Source: Candidatus Flexicrinis proximus
GTDB lineage: Bacteria; Chloroflexota; Anaerolineae; Aggregatilineales; Phototrophicaceae
NCBI GenBank assembly: GCA_016712885.1
Contig: JADJQF010000033.1
Location: 744,001 to 808,000, forward strand
DNA length: 64,000 nt
Reading direction: 5' to 3'
Numbering within the stretch: position 1 is the stretch's first letter; every line of letters begins with the position of its first letter. Positions 1-9,407 of this stretch are shown here, piece by piece. The notes beneath the pieces were generated by a model. That model worked only from the letters and a program-made list of their open reading frames with translations, was not told the DNA's origin and made no database searches. The translations under genes were made by a program, and so were the position numbers.

Positions 1-24
1 CTTATGACCCTATCCTATCGAGCG

Positions 25-44
25 ATCGTCCAGAAATCGTCTAG
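25..44 (+). promoter_or_regulatory. tandem ATCGTCYAG direct repeat upstream of secreted protein gene
   Basis: Two 9-bp direct repeats, ATCGTCCAG at 25-33 and ATCGTCTAG at 36-44, are spaced 11 bp start to start, about one helical turn. The same arrangement (ATCGTCTAG, ATCGTTCAG, period 11) occurs at 11275-11294 between two other envelope-protein genes. This is the pattern of a tandem binding site for a response regulator or similar activator. The regulator is unknown; the call is inferred from repetition alone. Confidence 0.35.
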
Positions 45-154
45 GCGCGCAAACGATCGCAGACGGTGTAGATTCCAGCGCGCAAAATCGCATTCCTGTG
101 TATCATCGAATCAGCAGATTTTCGGCGTGGCCGGCAATCGAAAGACAGGTTGTG

Positions 155-1201
155 ATGGCACGGACAATTATCAAATCCCTCATCATCGTAGGGTATCTTC
201 TGGCCATCACCGCGGCGGTGACAGCGGTCGGCGGCGATCAGGAAGGGCGGGCCGCATCCCCCGCCAACGACAATTTTGCCAGCGCCATGCCGGTCGTCTT
301 CAACACGACGCAGACGGTCAAAAACACGCACATGGCGACGACAGAGGCAGGCGAACCCCTCGAACACTGCGTGCAGACGCATACCAAGAACGTATGGTTC
401 ACGTTTGTCGCGCCGTTCAGCGGCAAGCTGGCGTTTTCCACGGCTGGCAGCCGCTTCTCCGATATAGATGGGAGCTTTGTAACGTCCGCGTCGATCACCG
501 TCTATAGCGGTACGGCACTGAACGCGCTGAGTCCCGTGGACTGTGCGAACATTTTCCCGGTGGTGCTGACGGATGTCGATATCGTCGCGGGGACGGCCTA
601 TTACATCGTCGTCTCTGTCGCCGGCACTACGGCGCCGTCCGTCCTGAAGTTCAAGTCATCCATCGTCACAATCCACAGCGGCTTGTACAACCTGGGGCTG
701 ATGAACCCGGGTTTCGAAAGCCCGCTTGGGGTTGGTTGGAAGCTACAGAACGCGACCAACGGTGACTATCGCGAATGCTTTGTTGACCCGTACCAGGGGG
801 CCTGCTATATCAAGCTGATCGGCGGTCCGAACGAAGCGACCGTGCTGAAACAAACGGTACCCTGGCCGTCCAGTGTGTTGCTGCCGCGCGTCGGCGACTT
901 GATCATGTTCTACGGGGTGGTAAAGTCAGCTGCGCCGGTCAACCTGACAGTTGCGCTGAAAATCATTTACGCCGATGGGACGCCGACGACGGTGGTCAAG
1001 ACAAAACGGACATTAGCCTCAGGATACGCCGTGCTCGCCGTGCAGGAACTGATCGCCAGCCGCTCGGTGGCATCGCTGAAGCTCAGCTTCACCAACAGGG
1101 CGACCGGTGGGAGCGTACTGGTTGACGGCACCGATATCCTGTTTTTCACGGGGCTGCTGCGCGCTGCGCCGCTGGCGGCACCCCACACACTGCGACAGTA
1201 G
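155..1201 (+). CDS. secreted PPC-domain protein with C-terminal beta module
   Basis: A 348-aa exported protein of unknown function. The start ATG at 155 places a signal peptide first (MARTIIKSL, then a hydrophobic stretch to about residue 25); an ATG at 98 in the same frame would bury it. Residues ~35-170 begin SPANDNFASA and contain VWFTFVAPFSGKLAFST, the look of a pre-peptidase C-terminal (PPC) beta-sandwich. From about residue 180 a second module begins (NPGFESPLGVGW, later CYIKLIGGPNEATVLKQ) that resembles the C-termini of the subtilase at 13585 and the Calx-beta protein at 18758. There is no catalytic motif. It is probably a cell-surface or extracellular binding protein. The downstream gene is convergent, with a repeat element between them. 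Confidence 0.75.
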   Translation: MARTIIKSLIIVGYLLAITAAVTAVGGDQEGRAASPANDNFASAMPVVFNTTQTVKNTHMATTEAGEPLEHCVQTHTKNVWFTFVAPFSGKLAFSTAGSRFSDIDGSFVTSASITVYSGTALNALSPVDCANIFPVVLTDVDIVAGTAYYIVVSVAGTTAPSVLKFKSSIVTIHSGLYNLGLMNPGFESPLGVGWKLQNATNGDYRECFVDPYQGACYIKLIGGPNEATVLKQTVPWPSSVLLPRVGDLIMFYGVVKSAAPVNLTVALKIIYADGTPTTVVKTKRTLASGYAVLAVQELIASRSVASLKLSFTNRATGGSVLVDGTDILFFTGLLRAAPLAAPHTLRQ

Positions 1202-1223
1202 CGCGTGTGATCGACTTCCAGTA

Positions 1224-1365
1224 GGGTTCCACCCCAGACCCGGCAGGAGTGCATACTCCTGTACCTTGCACAGCGAATTTGTGGCAGTCACGCCACAGAT
1301 TTGCTGATGAGGGGCCGAGGGGCGCAAGTCCCTCGCGGGGGTGTGGAGACAGCGCCTCCACAAAC
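1224..1365 (-). repeat. multi-hairpin intergenic repeat, copy 1
   Basis: Copy 1 of a dispersed element of about 150 bp. It is reversed relative to the reference orientation, which runs GTGGAGGC..GCCTCCAC first and GGGGTGGAACCCC last. It contains in order the arms GGGTTCCACCCC, GGCAGGAGT..ACTCCTG, a central stem (GCGAATTTGTGGC with GCCACAGATTTGC, some G-U pairs), GAGGGGCGCAAGTCCCTC and GTGGAG..CTCCAC. It fills the gap between convergent genes. Confidence 0.85.
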
Positions 1366-1393
1366 TAAATCCAGCACGCCATCACGCTGTAGA

Positions 1394-2284
1394 TCACGGC
1401 ATAAACGGGTTCTTCGGCAGGCTGCGCTCGGCGATCTGCTTCGATCGCGCCCGTGAGAACGTATGCGTGAACTCGGCGCCGTACAGGATGATCTGCGCCG
1501 AGTAGTTCACCCACACCAGCATCGCGATCAGCGAACCCGCCGCGCCATAGGCAGACGACGGGGCAGCGTTAGCAAAATACCATACCAGCGCCATCCGCCC
1601 CAGCGAAAACAGAAAAGTCGTGATCGCCGCGCCGATGAAGGAATCGAGCCAGTAGGTTCTCGCATTGGGCAGGAACTTGAAGATCATCATGAACAGCGCC
1701 GTCGTCGCGCCATAAGAAAGCAGGAAATTCGTGACCTGCAGAATGGCTTCTGTTCCCGGAAGCGGGTCGAGCACCTGCCGGCCATACACGGCCACCAGCG
1801 TGTTGACGATCAGACTAAGCACGATCAGCGCGCCGGCCACCAGAATCATCGCAAATGCCACCAGCCGCCCGCGCAGAAACCTCAGAATACCTTCTGAGCG
1901 GTTCGTCGGCTGCGGCACCTTCCAGATGATGTTCAGCACTGCCTGCAGGTGATTGAAGACCGCCAGCGCGCCCAGCATCAGCAGGACAAGGCTGATGATC
2001 GTCGAGATCAGCCCGCCAGACGGGTGAAACGTGCTGTCAATCAGTCCTTGCACAAGTTCGGCGGCCTCGGGGCCAATCGAAGTGGTGATCGACGCCCGGA
2101 TTTCATTGCGGATCTGCTGTTCCCCGAGGAACAGCCCGACAAATGCGATAATCACCACCAGCAGAGGGGCAATCGTGAAGATCGTGAAATAGGCCAGTGC
2201 CGCCGCCTGCCGCGGTGAGTGATCGTCCAGCCACGATTTGAACGCATCGAAGAAGATCTTACTGAGCTCACGCAGAGGCGTCAT
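1394..2284 (-). CDS. YihY/BrkB family inner-membrane protein
   Basis: A 296-aa polytopic membrane protein of the YihY/virulence factor BrkB family, once mis-assigned as RNase BN. The N-terminal FKSWLDDHSPRQAAALAYFTIFTIAPLL is the family hallmark (amphipathic entry helix, then TM1), and ALAVFNHLQAVLNIIWKVP and the late SLIAMLVWVNYSAQIILYGAEF segment also match. Length is normal for the family. No transport substrate is established for these proteins. Its start overlaps the stop of the upstream AI-2E gene by 4 bp (ATGA), so the two are translationally coupled. Confidence 0.9.
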   Translation of the reverse strand: MTPLRELSKIFFDAFKSWLDDHSPRQAAALAYFTIFTIAPLLVVIIAFVGLFLGEQQIRNEIRASITTSIGPEAAELVQGLIDSTFHPSGGLISTIISLVLLMLGALAVFNHLQAVLNIIWKVPQPTNRSEGILRFLRGRLVAFAMILVAGALIVLSLIVNTLVAVYGRQVLDPLPGTEAILQVTNFLLSYGATTALFMMIFKFLPNARTYWLDSFIGAAITTFLFSLGRMALVWYFANAAPSSAYGAAGSLIAMLVWVNYSAQIILYGAEFTHTFSRARSKQIAERSLPKNPFMP

Positions 2285-3393
2285 CGGTTGGCCATATCGC
2301 TGTTGGGTAAGACGATTCCGCCGTCGATCCGGGTGGGCGTCACACTCGCCTTGTGCGGCAGAATGATGAGATGGTTAAGGAGTATCGCCGCTGTTGCAGC
2401 CAATGGAATGGCAATCATGCCGCCCATCAGCCCGTTAAGCGTGAACCCCGCCGCGATGAATACGATCACCAGTATCTCATCGAACCGGGTGCTGCTGGAC
2501 ATGATGCGCGGCGAAACGTAGTAATTCTCGACCTGCTGCAACACGAATGTGATGATCAGTACGGCAGCCGCAGCGGCAGGCGACGACAGCAGCGCGAGGC
2601 CGGTTGCTGCCGCCACGCCGATCAATCCGCCAATGATGGGAATAGCCGTCGCGAGGCCGTAGAAGAAACTCAGCGACCCGGCATTCGGGATGTTTACGAT
2701 ACCGGTCGCGTTCAGGATTGCCATTGCGACGAACGACAGAAAGCCGACGATGACCGAGACCAGCACGATGCCGCGCACATACGCGCCTAACCCGACTTCG
2801 ATCTCGTCCAGAATGGCGCGCGTCTGCGCCTGCCGCCCCATCGGCACCAGGTCAACCAGGAAAGAGGCGACGCGTTCGCGCGAGTTGATCCAGTAGATCC
2901 CCATCACGAAGATCAGCACCAGGTTGCCGAGAAATCCGCCGATGTCGCCAATCAGCGTCGGCGCGGTGATTTCGAGCGCGCGCACGAACCTGTCCACCAC
3001 CAGGCTGATCTGGTCGAGGTCGAAGCCCAGCGTGACCGGCGATCCTGTGATGCTTCCGAGCACGCCTTCGACCCAGCGTTGGGTGCTCAATATCCGGATC
3101 ACGAGCAGGTTATCGTTCTGCAGGTAGCGCACGAGCTGGTTGACAACCGGTGGAACGACCAGCAGCAGCAGGACCAGGCTGATCGTCAGAACGCCGCCGT
3201 AAACGATGGGGATGGCGACGTTTTGAGAAATCCCCCAGTCCTTCAGCCGCATGATCGATGGCCGAAGCGCCGAAGCGATCAGGATAGCCAGCCACAAAAC
3301 GATCCAGACGTCCAGCGTCGCGACGAACAACGCGGCCAGAGCCACTGTGCCCAAGACGATCAGTGTATAGCGGAATACCTGAAATCCGGTCAT
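2281..3393 (-). CDS. AI-2E family transporter
   Basis: A 370-aa membrane protein of the AI-2E transporter family (PF01594), which includes PerM, TqsA and a Na+/H+ antiporter branch. Two N-terminal helices (res ~8-40 and 60-85) precede a soluble stretch, then a helix-rich C-terminal half with SFFYGLATAIPIIGGLIGV and VLQQVENYYVSPRIMSSSTRFDEILV, the conserved core. The substrate cannot be told from sequence. It is transcribed with and overlaps the BrkB gene. The start has a weak GGGA-type ribosome site. Confidence 0.9.
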   Translation of the reverse strand: MTGFQVFRYTLIVLGTVALAALFVATLDVWIVLWLAILIASALRPSIMRLKDWGISQNVAIPIVYGGVLTISLVLLLLVVPPVVNQLVRYLQNDNLLVIRILSTQRWVEGVLGSITGSPVTLGFDLDQISLVVDRFVRALEITAPTLIGDIGGFLGNLVLIFVMGIYWINSRERVASFLVDLVPMGRQAQTRAILDEIEVGLGAYVRGIVLVSVIVGFLSFVAMAILNATGIVNIPNAGSLSFFYGLATAIPIIGGLIGVAAATGLALLSSPAAAAAVLIITFVLQQVENYYVSPRIMSSSTRFDEILVIVFIAAGFTLNGLMGGMIAIPLAATAAILLNHLIILPHKASVTPTRIDGGIVLPNSDMANR

Positions 3394-3454
3394 GCCCTGA
3401 TCCCTGTTACATTCTTATAGTCAACCGGCAGTGTACACCACATCGCCGGACAGA

Positions 3455-5020
3455 CTACAGGCCATTAAGACTATTTTCGGCGGTGCGAGTGACTTCCCCG
3501 GCAGCCACCAGCCGCCGGACGCGCTCGACATAGTGATTGATGTACATATCGCGCTCGACGAACGGCACCGTCTGGCGGACCAGCGCATACACCGGCGCCG
3601 TGCCCTTGCCCAGCGGCACCCCGTCGCCCAGTGCCTTCTTGCGGAAGTCGATCCCCTGCGCCGCCGTCGTTAGTTCGATCGCGAGGATGCGCGTCACATT
3701 CTCCGCGATCCGCCGCAGCTTCAGCCCTGCCGTCACGCCCATACTCACGTGATCCTCGACGTTGGCCGAGGTCGGGATCGTGTCCACGCTGGCCGGATGC
3801 GCCAGCACCTTATTCTCGGTTGCCAGCGCCGCCGCCGTATACTGCCAGATCATAAACCCAGAGTTGAGGCCGCCGTGCTCGGTCAAAAACGGCGGCAGCA
3901 GGCTGCCATTGGTCGCCGAGTCGATCAGCCGCATCACGCGCCGCTCCGCAATGTTCCCCAGTTCGCTCAGCGCAATCGCCAGATAATCCATCGCGATCGC
4001 CAGCGGCTCGCCGTGAAAATTCCCGCCCGACAGCACATCCACGTCACCGGTGTCCTCGTCAATGAAGATCAGCGGATTGTCCGTCACGGCGTTGAGCTCG
4101 ATCTCGAACGCCCACCGGCTGTAGGCGATCGCGTCGCGCACCGCGCCGTGCACCTGTGGGATGCAGCGCAGTGTGTAGGCGTCCTGAACATTGAGCGACT
4201 CCGCGCCGCGTGTGAAACCGCTGCCGTCGAGCACCTTGCGCAGATACGTCGCGCAGTCGATCTGCCGTGGGAACGGCCGCAGCGCGTGGATGCGGGCGTC
4301 GAAGGCGCGCAGCGTGCCGTTCAGCGCTTCCAGGCTCAGGCAGCCGGCAATGTCCGCCGTATGCGACAGGATTTCCGCGCGGTGCGTTTCCAGCGTCCCG
4401 ATCGCCGTCATCACCGACGTGCCGTTGGTCAGCGCCAGCCCCTCCTTGGCCGCCAGCCTGACCGGCGCCAGCCCGGCCAGCCGCAGCGCCTCTATGCTGG
4501 GCATGACCGTGCCGCCGTATTCCGCCTCACCCTCGCCGATCAGCGTCAGCGCCATGTGGGCGAGGGGGGCGAGGTCGCCGCTGGCCCCCAGTGAGCCGGT
4601 TTCGGGGATCACCGGATGAATGCCTGCATTCAGGCAGTCGAGCATCAACTTCAGCGTGTACAGTCGGATGCCGGAATGCCCGCGTGCCAGCGTGTTGGCG
4701 CGGATCAGCATGATGGCGCGGGTCATCGCCGCGTCGAAGGCCGGCCCGACCCCGACCGCATGGCTGACGATGATGTTGTACTGCAGCTGTTCGACCTCGT
4801 CCGGCGCGATGCGCGTATCTTTGAACGCGCCGAAGCCGGTCGTGATGCCATAGGCGATCCGCCCTTCGGCCAATAATTGATCGACCGCCGCCGCCGCCCG
4901 GTTCACTTTGCCGACCGCCTCCGCGCTCAACTTAACCCGCGGCGTATTCGGCTTTCCATAGGCAACCGCCACGACCTGCTCAATCGTTAGGGAAGTGCCG
5001 TCTAAGGTGATGATGGACAT
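3455..5020 (-). CDS. hutH: histidine ammonia-lyase
   Basis: A 521-aa enzyme catalysing L-histidine to trans-urocanate plus ammonia, the first step of histidine degradation. The MIO cofactor triad Ala-Ser-Gly sits at residues ~146-148 within GSLGASGDLAPLAHM. YGITTGFGAF and the late VDTIPTSANVEDHVSMG segment are also diagnostic. The start is set at 5020 because GGGAGA lies 7 nt upstream; an ATG 24 nt earlier lacks a site. It is the last gene of hutG-hutU-hutI-hutH, 160 bp after hutI. Length is typical (~510). Confidence 0.97.
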   Translation of the reverse strand: MSIITLDGTSLTIEQVVAVAYGKPNTPRVKLSAEAVGKVNRAAAAVDQLLAEGRIAYGITTGFGAFKDTRIAPDEVEQLQYNIIVSHAVGVGPAFDAAMTRAIMLIRANTLARGHSGIRLYTLKLMLDCLNAGIHPVIPETGSLGASGDLAPLAHMALTLIGEGEAEYGGTVMPSIEALRLAGLAPVRLAAKEGLALTNGTSVMTAIGTLETHRAEILSHTADIAGCLSLEALNGTLRAFDARIHALRPFPRQIDCATYLRKVLDGSGFTRGAESLNVQDAYTLRCIPQVHGAVRDAIAYSRWAFEIELNAVTDNPLIFIDEDTGDVDVLSGGNFHGEPLAIAMDYLAIALSELGNIAERRVMRLIDSATNGSLLPPFLTEHGGLNSGFMIWQYTAAALATENKVLAHPASVDTIPTSANVEDHVSMGVTAGLKLRRIAENVTRILAIELTTAAQGIDFRKKALGDGVPLGKGTAPVYALVRQTVPFVERDMYINHYVERVRRLVAAGEVTRTAENSLNGL

Positions 5021-5110
5021 AAATATTCTCCCAATAGCGTGCATGTCAATTGTTCGCCAGTTATCCCGAAAAACGGGGATTCGGTCGTCCCGGCCGCCGA
5101 GGGTTGAACC

Positions 5111-5160
5111 CCCCCTCTGTGTGTTCTTCTCTGTGTCCTCTGTGCGCTCTGTGGTAAATC
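5111..5160 (-). repeat. CACAGAG-rich intergenic repeat, copy B
   Basis: On the minus strand this reads as repeated ACCACAGAG / CACAGAGGACACAGAG units and lies between hutI and hutH. A closely similar block occurs between hutU and hutI (6459-6503). The two gaps of the hut operon therefore carry the same short repeat, probably duplicated intergenic DNA rather than coding sequence. Next to it is a small hairpin (ATCCC..GGGAT, about 5072-5090). Confidence 0.6.
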
Positions 5161-5180
5161 TCTTCTCTTTCTCTTCTTTC

Positions 5181-6451
5181 TCACTTCACCCACGCGCCCC
5201 GCTTCATCACCCGCTCTACATGGTTGACCCCCACGTCATACGACAGCGCCCTGTAATCGCTGATATCGCACAGCAGTAAATCCGCCTGCTTGCCGACCTC
5301 CAGCGACCCGACGCGGTGTCCCAGCCCCAGCGCGTGCGCCGCGTTGATCGTGATCGCGTTCAGCGCCTCGGCCGGCAGCATCTTCATGTAGCGGCAGGCC
5401 AGCGCCATCACCAGCGGCAGCGAGTAGCACGGCGCGCTGCCCGGATTGAGGTCGGTCGCCAGCGCGATGATCGCCCCCGCGTCGAGCATCGCGCGCGCGT
5501 TGGCGAAGTGCGTGCTGCCCAGGTTGAAATTGACCGCCGGCATCAGCACGCCGACCGTGTCCGACCCCGCCAGCGCCGCGATGCCATCCGCGCCGGTCAC
5601 GTCGAGGTGGTCAACTGACAGCGCGCCCAATTCGACCGCCATCCGCACGCCGCCCAGATCGGTGAACTCGTCCACATGCGCGCGTACCGCCAATCCCAGC
5701 GCTTTCGCTGCCGCCAAAATCCGCCGCGACTGGTCGAGATCGAAGGCGTTGCGTTCGCAGAACACGTCGGCGCTGAACGGCACGTCTGACCTGGCGAAGT
5801 TCGATTGCTCATACCACGCTTTGACGGCGGGCAGCATGGCGTCGATGACATGGCCGCACAACCCTCGGCGTCGCCTTTGAACTCCGGCGGGATAGCATGC
5901 GCGCCCAGAAACGTCGGCACAACTTCGCAATCGTAGAAGGCGTACAGTTCATCGATGGCGCGCAGCGCGTTGATTTCCGCGTCCAGCGACAGCCCGTATC
6001 CCGTCTTGATCTCGACCGTTGTGGTGCCGAGCGCGAGCATGGTATCCAGCCGCGCCGCCGCCGTTTCCGCTAGCACTTCGACCGTTGCGCTGCGCGTCGC
6101 CCGCATCGTGCTCAGAATGCCGCCGCCCGCCGCCAGAATATCGAGATACGTCGCGCCGCCGATGCGCTGCTCGAACTCTTGTAACCGGTCGCCGCCCCAG
6201 ATCGCATGCGTGTGGCAGTCGACGAAGCCGGGGCAGACGACTCCGCCCTGTACCCGCCAGACATCTTCCGCGTCGAAGCGCGCTTCGATCTCAGCGCTGC
6301 TGCCGATGCCGACGATGAGTCCGTCGCGGATGGCAATGCCGCCATCGCGAATCAGCCCGACGTCGCGCATCGCCTCGCCGCGCTTGGCGGTCGCACTGGC
6401 GCACGTGACGAGCTGGCCGATTTCAAGCAGGAGTGTATCGACGTGTTCCAA
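5181..6451 (-). CDS. hutI: imidazolonepropionase, frameshifted
   Basis: Imidazolonepropionase, hydrolysing 4-imidazolone-5-propionate to N-formimino-glutamate. It is an amidohydrolase-fold metalloenzyme. The N-terminal half shows VVCPGFVDCHTHAIWGGDR (metal-binding HxH) and VEIKTGYGLSLDAE; the C-terminal half shows VRAHVDEFTDLGG and ALATDLNPGSAPCYSLPLV. The halves are in different frames, and the break is near 5858-5864, after PPEFKGDAEG and before CGHVIDAMLP. The sequence is one base short (or two long); adding one base restores 423 aa. The likely start is TTG at 6451 with GAGGGG 7 nt upstream. A natural pseudogene and an assembly error cannot be distinguished here; both halves look otherwise intact. 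Confidence 0.85.
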
Positions 6452-6458
6452 TTGAAAT

Positions 6459-6503
6459 CCCCTCTGTGTGCTTTTCTCTGTGTTCTCTGTGTCTCTGTGG
6501 TTC
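6459..6503 (-). repeat. CACAGAG-rich intergenic repeat, copy A
   Basis: On the minus strand, right after the hutU stop, the sequence runs ACCACAGAGACACAGAGA and onward to CACACAGAGGGG, whose GAGGGG end also serves as the probable hutI ribosome site. It matches copy B at 5111-5160. It is a short dispersed repeat, not a protein extension. Confidence 0.6.
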
Positions 6504-8163
6504 AATCTCTTTTCGCATCTGTCATCGGGATTTTGACGCCGTGCTTCTTCGCGAATGAAATCGCCTCCGGATACCCCGCGTCGGCGTGCCGGACGACACC
6601 CATGCCCGGATCGCTGGTCAGCACGCGCGTCAGCCTCGCCTCGGCCTGCGGCGTCCCGTCCGCGACGATCACCTGCCCGGCGTGCACGCTGTAGCCAATC
6701 CCCACGCCGCCGCCAGAGTGGATGCTCACCCACGTCGCGCCGCCCACCGCGTTGACCATCGCGTTCAGCAGCGGCCAGTCCGCGATCGCGTCCGAACCGT
6801 CGCGCATCGCTTCCGTCTCGCGGTTCGGGCTGGCAACCGAGCCGCTGTCCAGATGGTCGCGGCCGATCACGATCGGCGCCGAGACCTCGCCGTTGGCCAC
6901 CATCTCGTTCAGCCGCAGTCCGGCCTTGAGCCGGTCGCCATACCCCAGCCAGCAGATTCGGGCCGGCAGCCCCTGAAACTCGATGTGCTCGCGCGCCATC
7001 GTTAGCCAGCGCTGCAAGTGCGCGTCCTCCGGGAACAAAGCCTTCATCGCCTCGTCGGTAGCGTAGATATCGGCCGGGTCGCCGCTTAGCGCCACCCACC
7101 GGAACGGTCCCTTGCCCTCGCAGAACAGCGGCCGGATATACGCCGGCACGAATCCCGGATAATCGAAGGCATCCGCCACGCCGTGATCCAGCGCGCGCTG
7201 GCGCAGGTTGTTCCCGTAGTCGAACACAATGCTGCCGCGCCGCTTGAACTCCAGCATCGCCCGCACATGGGCGGCAACCGAATCGTTGACCCGCGCCAGG
7301 TAGCCCGCCGGGTCGCTCTCGCGCAAAATTCCCGCCTCTGCCGGGCTTAACCCGGCCGGGATATATCCGTACATCAGGTCATGTGCCGACGTCTGATCGG
7401 TGACCACGTCCGGCAGCACGCCCAGCGCCAGCAGCTGCGGCAGCACCTCGGCCGCGTTCCCGATCAGCGCCACCGACAGTGGAACTCCCTCCGTCTTCGC
7501 CGCCTCGACCCACGTCATCGCTTCTTCCAGGTTGTCGCTGATCTTGTCCACCTGCCGCAGCGAGAGCCGCCGTTCCGCCCGCCAGCGGTCGACCTCGACG
7601 ATCAGCGCAACCCCTTCGTTAAGCGTCACCGCCAGCGGCTGTGCGCCGCCCATCTCGCCTAACCCCGCCGTCAGCACGAACTTCCCGCGTAAACTCCCCC
7701 AGCCATGCTGCCGTGCCAGCGCGCCCAGCGTCTCGTATGTTCCCTGCAAAATGCCTTGTGTGCCGATGTAGATCCAGCTTCCGGCCGTCATCTGGCCGTA
7801 CATCATGAGGCCGTCGCGCTCCCATTGGTCGAAGTTCTCTTGCGTCGCCCATTTCGGCACGATGTTCGTATTGGCGATCAGCACGCGCGGCGCGTCGCTG
7901 TGCGTGCGGAACACGGCTACCGGTTTGCCCGACTGTACCAGCAGGGTTTCGTCCGGATCGAGATCCTTCAACGCATCCAGAATGGCATCGAAACAGCGCC
8001 AGTCCCGCGCCGCCTTGCCGCGCCCGCCGTAGACGATCAGGTTGTTCGGGTCGAACGCCACCTGTGCGTCCAGATTGTTCTGGATCATCCGGTATGCGGC
8101 CTCGATCAGCCAGTTCTTGCAGGTCAGTTGGGTGCCGTGCGGTGCGATAATGGTGCGGGACAT
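6502..8163 (-). CDS. hutU: urocanate hydratase
   Basis: A 553-aa urocanase, which hydrates urocanate to imidazolonepropionate using tightly bound NAD+. Typical urocanase segments are LIVYGGRGKAARDW near residue 50, FVLTAGLGEMGGAQPLAV (the NAD-binding glycine-rich loop), SAHDLMYGYIPAGLS, RICWLGYGDR and HSGGGVGIGYSVHAGQV. Length matches the family (about 550-560). The start at 8163 is chosen because AGGA lies 7-8 nt upstream; the frame stays open further without homology. It lies between hutG (67-bp gap) and hutI (~50-bp gap), so the cluster is transcribed leftward as one unit. Confidence 0.97.
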   Translation of the reverse strand: MSRTIIAPHGTQLTCKNWLIEAAYRMIQNNLDAQVAFDPNNLIVYGGRGKAARDWRCFDAILDALKDLDPDETLLVQSGKPVAVFRTHSDAPRVLIANTNIVPKWATQENFDQWERDGLMMYGQMTAGSWIYIGTQGILQGTYETLGALARQHGWGSLRGKFVLTAGLGEMGGAQPLAVTLNEGVALIVEVDRWRAERRLSLRQVDKISDNLEEAMTWVEAAKTEGVPLSVALIGNAAEVLPQLLALGVLPDVVTDQTSAHDLMYGYIPAGLSPAEAGILRESDPAGYLARVNDSVAAHVRAMLEFKRRGSIVFDYGNNLRQRALDHGVADAFDYPGFVPAYIRPLFCEGKGPFRWVALSGDPADIYATDEAMKALFPEDAHLQRWLTMAREHIEFQGLPARICWLGYGDRLKAGLRLNEMVANGEVSAPIVIGRDHLDSGSVASPNRETEAMRDGSDAIADWPLLNAMVNAVGGATWVSIHSGGGVGIGYSVHAGQVIVADGTPQAEARLTRVLTSDPGMGVVRHADAGYPEAISFAKKHGVKIPMTDAKRD

Positions 8164-8230
8164 GCGATGATCCTTTCGTTGACGGTCTTGCGGGTGCCGG
8201 TACTGCGTTGTGACGGTCTTGCCCGGTCGT

Positions 8231-9166
8231 TTACGGGCTGCAAACGGCATCCAGGAATGTCCAGACGGCCGCCGCAGCCAGCCTGCACGTGCGCTGGTCG
8301 ATATCGAATTTCGGATTGACCTCGCTCACTTCGAACACGCGGCTCCGCCGGTCGTATCCGGCAATCTGCGCGATGGTCAGCAGGTCGTCCCCACTCAGTC
8401 CGGTCGCGTTCGGGGCGCTTACCCCGGGCGCGTCGCTTGCGCTCACAGCGTCCATATCGATGCCCCAGAAGATCGACTTCGCCTCGGCCTGATAAATAAG
8501 CGCGCGATAGAAGAGTCCCACGCCCTCGGTCAGCACGTTTCGCAGGCTGTAGGTCTGCGCCCCGAGGCCGTTCAGATAAGCAAGATGCGCCTCTGCCACG
8601 GCAAACGGCTGAAACACCGTCTCGTGGAAATTGCGTGGCTTTATAAGTCCTTCCGTCAGCAGCTGCCGGTAGGGGGTTCCGCTGTGTCGCTGGGGACTTT
8701 CGCGCACGTCCAGATGCGCGTCGACATTCAGGACCAGGATGTCGGCGCCGTCGACTGCCGAGAGCGCCGCGCAGTCCGGGTAGGCGATGTCGTTCCCTCC
8801 CCCCAGCGAAATCACCCGCTTCCCATCGCGCAGCAGCTGCTCCACGACCCGCCGGTGCGCGGCGTGCGTATCTTCCAGCGTTTGCAGGATCGTCGTGTTG
8901 CCCAGGTCAAACAGACGCATCGACTTGGGTGCAACCAGGCGGTACAGGCAGCGCCGGACTTCGTCGGGTGCCGCCTCCGCGCCAACCCGTCCGCTGTTGC
9001 GGCGTACCCCTTCGTCCTGCGGGCAGCCGATCAGCACGACCTCCGCCTTCCCATAGTCTTCGGGGAGCGTGAATACCGTCTCGCCGAGCCGGGGATCGCC
9101 GGCCTCGTTGCGCTTGAACAGCAGGCTGCTATCGGGGCGCTGCGTAAGCTGGAACTGTAAGTTCAT
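8231..9166 (-). CDS. hutG: formimidoylglutamase (arginase/agmatinase fold)
   Basis: A 311-aa ureohydrolase-family enzyme, by context formimidoylglutamase, hydrolysing N-formimino-L-glutamate to glutamate and formamide. The bimetal-binding motifs are visible: VISLGGGNDIAYPD (the GGDHS position, with Asn-Asp replacing the usual Asp-His), LNVDAHLDVRESPQRHSGTPYR and FWGIDMDAVSASDAPG. The substitution in the first motif is seen in some HutG-like branches and is worth noting. AAGGAAG lies 6 nt before the start. It is the first structural gene of the hut cluster, 242 bp downstream of the hutC-like regulator with a repeat element between. Confidence 0.88.
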   Translation of the reverse strand: MNLQFQLTQRPDSSLLFKRNEAGDPRLGETVFTLPEDYGKAEVVLIGCPQDEGVRRNSGRVGAEAAPDEVRRCLYRLVAPKSMRLFDLGNTTILQTLEDTHAAHRRVVEQLLRDGKRVISLGGGNDIAYPDCAALSAVDGADILVLNVDAHLDVRESPQRHSGTPYRQLLTEGLIKPRNFHETVFQPFAVAEAHLAYLNGLGAQTYSLRNVLTEGVGLFYRALIYQAEAKSIFWGIDMDAVSASDAPGVSAPNATGLSGDDLLTIAQIAGYDRRSRVFEVSEVNPKFDIDQRTCRLAAAAVWTFLDAVCSP

Positions 9167-9237
9167 TAGTCACTTCCTTAAGAAGTAGGCTCTGCCCGTG
9201 CGATGGTGCGCCGCGCTGCTTGGAGGCAGCTATTCAT

Positions 9238-9388
9238 TTGGGGTCTGTAGATGCTGCCTCTACGCCTCTGTGAGAGGGTTACCACCCTATCAACGCCCTC
9301 ATCGGCGAATTGAACGGGTAGTCCGTTCAGTTCGCTATGGGAGGTGCAGGAGTGCAAACTCCTGCCGGGGCTTGAGGTGGAACCCCAT
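9238..9388 (+). repeat. multi-hairpin intergenic repeat, copy 2
   Basis: A diverged full-length copy in reference orientation. The first stem is GTAGATGCTGCCTCTAC, the central stem GCGAATTGAACGG paired with CCGTTCAGTTCGC, then GCAGGAGTGCAAACTCCTGC and a GGGG..CCCC-type end. It separates the regulator gene from hutG, in antisense orientation to that operon. Confidence 0.85.
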
Positions 9389-9407
9389 AGAAATTGCATA
9401 GAAGCCT

